From Basidiobolus meristosporus CBS 931.73 (lineage: Eukaryota > Basidiobolomycota > Basidiobolomycetes > Basidiobolales > Basidiobolaceae), in contig MCFE01000518.1 in NCBI GenBank assembly GCA_002104905.1, positions 1-63,171 on the forward strand: a stretch of DNA of 63,171 nt, in the 5' to 3' direction. The notes beneath the pieces are model-generated. The model searched no databases and was not told where the DNA came from. It was given only the letters and a program-made list of their open reading frames with translations. Positions 57,132-63,171 of this stretch are shown piece by piece. How positions within the stretch are numbered: position 1 is the stretch's first letter; each line of letters opens with the position of its first letter. Made by a program: the position numbers and the translations under genes.

Positions 57132-58748
57132 CTAGAACCTCTCTAATAAGTAATCTAATTTATGTTTTGTTTCATCTCTAATGTTTGTTTCAATAAAGTA
57201 AAGCTCATCAGGGGTAAATATAAAATTTAGGGGTTTTGGGGGAAGTACAAATTGTAGATGTTTCTGATCAATATAATCCAAGACTGGAACCCAGCCTGGG
57301 ATTAGGTGTAGTAGGAAAGGTGTGTGGACTTGTAAGTAGCTCTGCCACATAGATCTTAGATGGTCCTGAGCTAGTAGTCTTGGTTTCTCAGCTTTTTGAA
57401 GTTTTGAAGCAAGCTCTGTTACTACAGCAGTGCCAACCAGGGTGTGCCAGCAAGAAGATTTCAGGGAGGAGTTAGATTGAAGCCATTGTTTGATGGAGGG
57501 GTTATGTGATTTCTGAAGTTTGACTAGGAAGGAAGCCCGGAGATAGATCATTTGGATTTGGTATGGGTAGAACCCAAAGGCTCCATTAGTTGCATGAACA
57601 TAGGGAGATACTGGAAGATAAGGTACCAAGGATCTGATACACTGATGGAGAAATTTATCCAGGTGGTGAAGCTCTCTGGAGGTTAGGGGTATAATGTGGA
57701 GACCAAATTCAAGTACCGGCAGTACATACTGCTTCAGAAGTATAGGGATCTTTTGAATTGGAGTGTCTGGAGTGACTACTACCAGAAGCTTTTTGAGAGC
57801 CTGTTGGGCAAGACGGATCCTATTATTCAGGTGGAGCTTTGAGTCAATCCCATGTTGACAAAATGGCAGACCTAGGTATATTGCAGTTTGTTGTGGCAGA
57901 ATGCTAGTGTTCTGTATAGTTGTAGTGCATCCAATTGGGACTGTCTTGGAAATTGAGAGTGAGAGGTTGTTGGCAGCCAAGTACTTCTCAATGATGGCAG
58001 TGTCTGCTATGGGATTAGGAGTAGCAATCTTGATATCATCCGCATAGAGAGTTAGTAGTGGATAGGGAGAGTCTGGTGAGGGGCCTTTTGGAAATAAAGG
58101 AAAGTCATGTAGGAATATCACAAATAGTAAGGGACCTAGAACAGATCCTTGGACTACTCCATTTGGAACCTCATAAGTCTCTGATGTGCAACTTGGATGC
58201 AAAATTTTGGCTGAGTTCTCACAAAATAGAGAACGTACAAGAAGGGTCATTGGTAGTGTGGTAACTGCTAATAGCTTTCTCCAAAGCAGAGCTCTGTCCA
58301 CAGAGTCAAAGGCTTTAGTAATGTCAAACAGAATGGTTGGCAATGAGAATTGCAGTGAATGATCATGACTTAGCACTACAGCCATATCCAAGGAGAGTTT
58401 GGGCAAGAAGCCAAACTGAGAAGGATGGAATGGATATAGTTGAGATTGCAAGGATCTTGCTATTATAAGCTCAAAGATTTTCCGGCAGGTTGGTAGGAGT
58501 GAAACTGGCCGGTAAGAACCTGGGAGTGAGTGTTTCCCCTTCCCTTTGTATAAGGGTATTACATTTGCCTGTGACCAGGCCTTTGGGGTAGTCAATTGTT
58601 GGGCACAGATAGAGTAGAATGGGAGAAGTAAGTGACTCATTTTGGAGTAGCACACCCGGAGTAGATTGTAGGTAATCAAGTCATGTCCAGGTGCAGTATT
58701 TGCAGGAAGCTTCTTTAAAATTTTCTCCAGAAGCTTTGCTGTAACCAC
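57132..58748 (-). CDS. LINE reverse transcriptase domain of unit 6 (intact segment of ORF2)
   Basis: 538 codons open from the GTG/ATG-like start at 58748 back to a stop at 57132; the true ORF2 begins upstream but is frameshifted. Non-LTR RT motifs in order: GKHSLPGSYRPVSLLPTCRK, ILFDITKAFDSVDR, EVPNGVVQGSVLGPLLF, TLYADDIKIA (catalytic ADD) and SISKTVPIG. The C-terminal ~200 residues (thumb and beyond) include FGLHIIPLTSRELHHLDKF and SMWQSYLQVHTPF, shared by units 1, 3 and 4. No RNase H or CCHC is evident. Function: copying element RNA from a primed 3' end, here presumably at the chromosome terminus. Confidence 0.88.
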   Translation of the reverse strand: MVTAKLLEKILKKLPANTAPGHDLITYNLLRVCYSKMSHLLLPFYSICAQQLTTPKAWSQANVIPLYKGKGKHSLPGSYRPVSLLPTCRKIFELIIARSLQSQLYPFHPSQFGFLPKLSLDMAVVLSHDHSLQFSLPTILFDITKAFDSVDRALLWRKLLAVTTLPMTLLVRSLFCENSAKILHPSCTSETYEVPNGVVQGSVLGPLLFVIFLHDFPLFPKGPSPDSPYPLLTLYADDIKIATPNPIADTAIIEKYLAANNLSLSISKTVPIGCTTTIQNTSILPQQTAIYLGLPFCQHGIDSKLHLNNRIRLAQQALKKLLVVVTPDTPIQKIPILLKQYVLPVLEFGLHIIPLTSRELHHLDKFLHQCIRSLVPYLPVSPYVHATNGAFGFYPYQIQMIYLRASFLVKLQKSHNPSIKQWLQSNSSLKSSCWHTLVGTAVVTELASKLQKAEKPRLLAQDHLRSMWQSYLQVHTPFLLHLIPGWVPVLDYIDQKHLQFVLPPKPLNFIFTPDELYFIETNIRDETKHKLDYLLERF

Positions 58749-59186
58749 AATTGGAGATGTTGGCTGCTGGATATGTTACCAGTATGGTAGAAAGGAGGAG
58801 TGGGATGCACGGTTGAATCAAAGAATATAGGGGCTAGTTTGTCTGGTGATGGTATACTCCTTGCTTGGGGTCTCATGGCTTTGTATACTCTTGATATGGA
58901 CCTTGTGGTGGCATTCATATTTACTAAGGGCAAGGTATCCATGATATGAGCCCATAATCTATATGCTCAGTGATCTGTAGTGACTTGGAGTAGGAGATTG
59001 CGCTTTCCAGGAGGTTCTGTGTTTTTGGGTTAGGGAAATCATAGGTAGCTGGAATTTAAGGCAGAAATGATGGATTTCCATTTAAGTTGGTTTGCAGATG
59101 GCTTTTGGTAGGACTTGGTGGGCAGGGCCAGACAGCCAGTGATTATGATGAAATGCTGGTAAAATAGCCATAATGCATTTATATCA

Positions 59187-59981
59187 TCACAAATCCATGC
59201 AGGTGAGCTGGGAAATGCATATTCTGTAAGCAAGGATAGGTAGTTGGCAAAGTCCTGTGTCTGTGACACTGAAGCTTTGGCTGGCAGGATTGTAAATGGC
59301 TGAAGAAGGGTGCCAATTGGTAGGGTTTTTCTGGACAGAAATGATAATATGTATTGGCTTGTGATCAGATTTCTCTAGTGAACCACAGCTGATATCCTCT
59401 GGAATGCTTGTAACCTGGTGGATGTACTGTAAGGCAGCTGGAGTAGCTGTTACCCAGTCAACACAACGTTGAGCTTGCTGAGTGTTTACAGTGACCAGAT
59501 GATTTTGTCGGAGGAACTTTGTAAAGTGCTCCTCTTGGGTTCTAAGTCTGGATGAAATAGTGGTGATATTTTCAGGGTGGGGGATATTTATATCTCCCAC
59601 TACCATACAAGGGATTGATGAGCTATTGATGAATTCTGATGTGGCCAAGAAAATTGCCAGTGTTATGGAGTTAGACAGAGATGGAGGGAGATAGATAATA
59701 ATGGCTACTATAGTTGGAAGTGTTAGAGCATAGCAGTAATACTCATAGATGATGGATACATTTGCTGAGGGTGCAAGCTTAGAAGATGAAAGAGCAACAA
59801 GTGCCATTGAGTGAGCTGGAAATTTTGGGTGAGCAGATGAATATGCATTCAGTCTAGAGGGAAGTTTTGGCAACTTAACATCAATTAGTAGGAGCAAGGA
59901 ATATTCCTTTTTCAGTAAGTTTTCTAATTCAGCTACAGTTGGAGTGATGGAGTTGCAATTGAGTAAGAGTATGTTCTGTAG
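59187..59981 (-). pseudogene. LINE ORF2 N-terminus: APE-like endonuclease (unit 6)
   Basis: In the frame directly after the ORF1 TGA it reads LQNILLLNCNSITPTVAELE, matching the usual start of LINE endonucleases. VVGDINIPH (GDxN) and SDHKPIHI (SDHxP) are the conserved catalytic motifs. At the place of the metal-binding Glu in 'LQE' the sequence has LLLLID, so Glu appears to be Asp. The frame is lost near 59270 by an indel; a shifted frame continues to 59039 (YAFPSSPAWICDDINALWL). Presence of an endonuclease separates this element from endonuclease-free telomeric Penelope-like elements. Confidence 0.85.
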
Positions 59982-61465
59982 TCAGGCAGACTCTGAGGTT
60001 GCCTGTTCCTGCTGAAACTCTTGCACTGCCCTTTGTAAATTTCCAGAATTATTCCACAACTCTTCAAATGGAGCTTGTGTAATGTCTTTCAGGATTCTAA
60101 TTGCTTCCTCTTTCAAGAAGTAGGCCACATCATAGGTTGGAGCCTGTTTCTTAATGGCAGCAAAGAAAGCCATAATTGCCATGTGAGCTGGGGCTTGTTG
60201 AATATTCCTGGCTCAGTGTCCATTGACTCTGGTGGAATGATTGTGAATTTGGTAGGCACCCAGTTTAGATTTTTTGCCAGATACTTAGTCAATGCAGTGG
60301 AGAAGTTTCTGTCTACAATCATTTCTAGGATCTTTCCTCTTCTCCAAGCTAGGTTAACAATTTTTGAAGTGTCAATATTTAGAGAGCGGAATGTATATCT
60401 GATGTTTGATATAGTAGTCCATGGAACATTGGCAAAGTATAGCAAGGACCAATTCTGGAGCTGAGGTAAGTTTGCTGGAGGCTTATAGGTAGACTTCCTG
60501 GCAGGTTGTGTGGTAGGCTTTAGTGTTTCCAAGGTAGCAAGTTGTGGTTGAGACTTTTTGGAATTACGTATGACTTTGGAAAGAATTCTGCCAGCAACTG
60601 TGTCAGGAATGTTAGTACTCATTGATGGTGCAGGGCCTGGCTCCTGGTACTGCTTTTGTAGAATACTTGAGTATGTCTCTTTTTGTTTTCCTTTATCCAA
60701 TGTGCTATGCCTTGGAATAGGGATTTTGGGGAATAGAGACTTCAGGTATCAACTCTGGGGTCTGGTGATTGTCCAACATTGTTGCTTGAGCTTCCAGCTT
60801 TTCCTCTAAGATTTGAACTCTCTGCTTAAGCTCATCATTTGACGCTATAAGTGTTGCATTGTTTGGAGCCAGGTCAGGTGTTGAGTTATGAAGGCAGGTT
60901 GAGCAGCATTCTAACTCCTTTGTTTGGTCATCCAACTTATCTTCTAAGGTTTGAACCCTCAATTTGAGTGCACCATTTGAGGTTAGAAGCTCCAAGTTAT
61001 CAGCCTGCAACTTCTTTAGATCCCTGAATATCTCAAATATCTGTGCCTGCAAGTCTTTAGCAGTGATATGTTCTGATGGGTACTATTTCCTCTAGGAGTT
61101 CTTCTTGAGCCAGGTGAGTATTGGGACTTGAGCACTCTACTGAAGGAGTTGCTGGAATTTCCTCAATGTCTGACAAAACTCCTTCACTTGCAGCATCAGT
61201 TGTATGATTATCCTGAGTAGCAGCAACAACCTCAAGTTCACAAGGACCAGTTGAAGTAAAACATCTCTTGGGTGGGACTATCTCAAGAGGCTTGGGTGGG
61301 ACTTTTGCTTTGAATGGTGAGGTACTAGTATCAGGAATTGGGACTGGGACAGAAGCTATGGTGTCTATTTCAGCAGCAGTTGCTGTAGAGCTACTGGGGC
61401 TCTGACTGGCCAGTTTTTTGGTCTTTGCCTTCACTCCTGCTACCAATTGGTCAAGACCACAAATC
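59982..61465 (-). pseudogene. LINE ORF1 of unit 6 (frameshifted)
   Basis: Successive frames together cover an ORF1: 61446-61057 (Ser/Pro-rich N-terminal region), 61052-60705 (two coiled-coil stretches with LEDKLDDQTKELE and LEEKLEAQATMLD), 60700-60113 (NWSLLYFANVPWTTISNIRY then KILEMIVDRNFSTALTKYL, the same domain as in units 5 and 8) and 60182-59982 (AIMAFFAAIKKQAPTYDVAYF). Breaks lie near 61075, 60712 and 60180; each is consistent with a 1-2 nt indel. It ends in TGA followed by CTA, and ORF2 continues in the same frame. Confidence 0.8.
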
Positions 61466-61770
61466 TTTAGGGAGGAAAGTCACCAAGTGGTGAAATCTTA
61501 TTTACTTATGACAAGTATCTAAAGAAGCCAAGTTAATCTGAAGTTATCTAGAAAGCTAGGTCTGAGAGATATCTTCCTGGTAAGCCAGTCTGAGAGTTGA
61601 GAAGCTGAGTGTACTATATTTCCTAGTTAGCTAGTCTGAGAGAGTTTCCTGAAAGCCAGCTGAGAAGTGAGAATCCAAATATATCTGAGCTAAGTTATAC
61701 TGTTTGCGTAGCTGAATTGTGCCGGAATGCAGTAGACTGGGGAACTGAGATGAATTTCTGGCAATCTTAG
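61466..61770 (-). mobile_element. Telomeric unit 7: short non-coding element, copy A
   Basis: About 295 bp between 'ctttaggg' (61466) and 'cttaggttaggg' (61766). It is the same element as unit 9, with 'gtcaccaagtggtgaaatc' at its 3' end. Compared with unit 9 at least ten differences are the loss of one base from a doublet or homopolymer (gtggtact to gtgtact, ctggttt to ctgttt, gtggccgg to gtgccgg). No coding frame. Confidence 0.85.
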
Positions 61771-62672
61771 GTTAGGGTTAGGGGAGGGAAAGTCACCAAA
61801 GTAGGTGAAATCTTTATTTGATTTCAGACAAGTCTAACTACAAATAAAGAAGCCAGCTGGGAATAGAAGATTCCCAAAGTAAATACTAAGTTGAATATGA
61901 ATAAATCTAAGCTAAAGTTAAGGCAGTATCCCAGAGTACACTGGAGTTCAGGTTCATGGGGGAGTGAAGTAGATAAGCTTGAGAGATATAATAATCTTTT
62001 AAGAAGTGGGTAACAGCAGGTGAAGGGGAGTTTTTGATAAGTGAAGTGAATCTTGAGATCAGAGATTCCTCTAATGAGAAGGTCTTGTAAACTGGAGAAT
62101 CAGGAAACTCTTTGAAGGCATGGTCAGTAGGTTCCCAGTAAAACTGGTCAGAGACATTTTGAGAGAATTGTGTTGCAATACTTTTGTCAAGTACTACCTC
62201 CAGAGTGTGATGGTTGATAAATCTCATGTTAACAATCTTGGATAAGTTGTAACCTTGTTGCTTGAGATACATCCTATGCTCAGATATAGGAATAAACTCC
62301 ACATTGGCAAAGTAGCAGACAGCCCAGTCAGTAGCAGGAGGCAAATCAGAAGTGGCAGGAAACTTTCTTTTAGTCTTGGGAGGAGCAGCAGGATGTCTTG
62401 AGGAAGCAGGAACAGACTTTTTGACAACTTCAGAGTAGGAAGAGTGAGCAGGAGCAGATGATTCTTGGGGAGTCTTGTTGGCAGGAAGAGTTGGCTCAGG
62501 GACAATAGATTCTTGCAGATCAGAGAAGGCAGAAAAGAGCTTTTGAACTTGTTTCTTGAGTAGAGCATTTTCAGCTTCAACAAGTGCAAGCCTTTCCTCA
62601 AGGAAAGAAATCTGAAGGGAATGGAGTGAAGGCATAAGAAATAAGAAGAAGAGGGTAAGATGGGGTGGGTGG
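61771..62672 (-). mobile_element. Telomeric unit 8: second ORF1-only element
   Basis: The 3' junction is ggttagggttagggg, then agggaaagtcaccaaagtag (hairpin TCACC-aaagta-GGTGA). A ~85-bp 3' UTR, complete ORF1 and ~30-nt 5' leader reach the junction 'gggtgggttagggg'. Same architecture as unit 5 but clearly diverged in sequence. Confidence 0.88.
61907..62635 (-). CDS. ORF1 protein of a gag-only telomeric retroelement (unit 8)
   Basis: 242 aa, intact, ATG at 62635. A coiled coil (MPSLHSLQISFLEERLALVE then NALLKKQVQKLFSAF) is followed by a Ser/Pro linker, a domain with DWAVCYFANVEFIPISEHRM, LEVVLDKSIATQF and YWEPTDHAF, and a C-terminal RFTSLIKNSPSPAVTHFLKD, YYISQAYLLHSPM and WDTA. It aligns end to end with unit 5's protein at moderate identity. 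Two diverged yet open copies indicate that ORF1 is kept under selection in its own right. Presumed RNA-binding gag-like protein; function not shown. Confidence 0.87.
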   Translation of the reverse strand: MPSLHSLQISFLEERLALVEAENALLKKQVQKLFSAFSDLQESIVPEPTLPANKTPQESSAPAHSSYSEVVKKSVPASSRHPAAPPKTKRKFPATSDLPPATDWAVCYFANVEFIPISEHRMYLKQQGYNLSKIVNMRFINHHTLEVVLDKSIATQFSQNVSDQFYWEPTDHAFKEFPDSPVYKTFSLEESLISRFTSLIKNSPSPAVTHFLKDYYISQAYLLHSPMNLNSSVLWDTALTLA

Positions 62673-63030
62673 GTTAGGGGAGGAAAGTCACCAAGTGGTG
62701 AAATCTTTATTTACTTATGACAAGTATCTAAAGAAGCCAAGTTAATCTGAAGTTATTCCTAGAAAGCTAGGTCTGAGAGATATCTTCCTGGTAAGCCAGG
62801 TCTGAGAGTTGAGAAGCTGAGTGGTACTATATTTCCTAGTTAGCTAGGTCTGAGAGAGGTTTCCTGGAAAGCCAGGCCTGAGAAGTGCGAATCTGAATAT
62901 ATCTGAGCTAAGTTATACTGGTTTGCGGTAGCTGAATTGTGGCCGGAATGGCCAGTAGACTGGGGGAACTGAGATGAATTTCTGGGCGATCACTGGCCAT
63001 ATTTTCTAGGCAAATCTGGCCAATTAGCAT
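62673..63030 (-). mobile_element. Telomeric unit 9: short non-coding element, copy B, adjoining the telomere
   Basis: About 350 bp. The 3' end is gtcaccaagtggtgaaatct (after ttagggg) and the 5' end is fused directly to the terminal TTAGGG repeats at 63031. Inside are four 5-bp-stem, 4-nt-loop hairpins at 62758-62771, 62787-62800, 62835-62848 and 62863-62876. The stems alternate CCTAG/CTAGG and CCTGG/CCAGG, and each hairpin is followed by TCTGAGAG or a near variant. No reading frame. It is non-autonomous, comparable to a SINE that uses the LINE's 3' end. Confidence 0.85.
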
Positions 63031-63036
63031 TTAGGG

Positions 63037-63077
<41 letters not shown>

Positions 63078-63171
63078 GGTTAGGGTTAGGGTTAGGGTTA
63101 GGGTTAGGGTTAGGGTTAGGGTTAGGGTTAGGGTTAGGGTTAGGGTTAGGGTTAGGGTTAGGGTTAGGGTT
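63031..63171 (+). repeat. Telomere, (TTAGGG)n
   Basis: 141 bases of TTAGGG repeats in the orientation expected for the right chromosome end, interrupted once by TTTAGGG (63055-63061). The window ends inside the repeat, so true telomere length is unknown. Confidence 0.98.

Larger units (their letters stand above)
57045..61465 (-). mobile_element. Telomeric unit 6: near full-length LINE (ORF1, endonuclease, RT)
   Basis: The 3' junction is 'acattagggg' then agtgaaagtcaccaagttgg (hairpin TCACCAA-g-TTGGTGA). - strand order is ORF1 (61465-59982), ORF2 endonuclease (59981-59190), linker, RT (58748-57132) and 3' UTR. The frame is open right to the 5' junction without an ATG, so the element is slightly 5'-truncated. 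Its 4.4 kb is the longest in the array. The half from 58.7 to 61.5 kb has several frameshifts, while RT is intact for 538 codons. Confidence 0.9.

Noticed and set aside
59025-59040. 'gggttaggg' as another telomeric junction
   Set aside because: It lies within ORF2 coding sequence (..DFPNPKTQNLL.. on the - strand) and is not followed by the shared 3'-end hairpin.
1-63171. CRISPR arrays, bacterial operons, rRNA genes
   Set aside because: None seen. Spliced genes, LTR elements and TTAGGG telomere show a eukaryotic chromosome end.

Overview
The window is the end of a linear eukaryotic chromosome, almost certainly fungal. The last 141 bases are TTAGGG repeats running off the right edge. Short spliceosomal introns with CTAAC-like branch sites interrupt several genes. 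The gene set (concentrative nucleoside transporter, class 3 lipases, secreted trypsin-like protease with a GPI-type tail, mitochondrial carrier, Knh1/Kre9-like membrane protein) together with an AT-AC minor-spliceosome intron points to an early-diverging filamentous fungus (zygomycete-grade, for example Entomophthoromycotina or Mucoromycota relatives). I cannot name the species.

Layout. 1-19.8 kb is an AT-rich graveyard of retroelements. A Ty1/copia element on the + strand carries a Ty3/gypsy element on the - strand, which itself carries a solo LTR; target duplications prove both of the inner insertions. The same copia copy is also split by a 734-bp palindromic foldback element. A second gypsy/copia composite and relics of a DNA transposon follow. 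19.9-37.8 kb is a GC-richer gene island with, in order: a five-helix membrane protein with a large ectodomain (- strand), a Knh1/Kre9-like type I membrane protein (+), a mitochondrial NAD/nucleotide-type carrier (+), a trypsin-like protease (-) and a concentrative nucleoside transporter (+). 37.8-43.9 kb is a second copia block with solo and partial LTRs. 43.9-53.3 kb is AT-rich and gene-poor, and holds a tandem pair of secreted lipases that look partly homogenised by gene conversion.

The most interesting part is 53.29-63.03 kb, between the last gene region and the telomere. It is a head-to-tail array of at least nine non-LTR retroelement units, all on the - strand with 3' ends toward the centromere, joined through G-rich or telomere-like sequence. 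The array includes a nearly full-length LINE (ORF1, APE-like endonuclease, reverse transcriptase), 5'-truncated RT copies, two diverged but intact ORF1-only elements, and two copies of a short non-coding element made of four hairpins. The coding and short elements share a 3' end: AATAAAG, a small hairpin whose stem is kept while its loop varies, then a C-rich tail that merges into CCCTAA. This layout parallels the Drosophila HeT-A/TART telomeres (gag-only plus RT-bearing partners, 3' end attached to the chromosome end), but it sits below ordinary TTAGGG repeats.

How the parts work together. The host genes look like an ordinary secretion/uptake toolkit (lipases, protease, nucleoside uptake). 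The terminal array looks like a self-extending subtelomere in which ORF2-bearing elements could serve ORF1-only and non-coding partners in trans. Most internal retroelements are dead. Frameshifts in the LINE at 58.7-61.5 kb may partly be consensus errors, because a neighbouring repeat copy differs from its sister mainly by shortened homopolymers.
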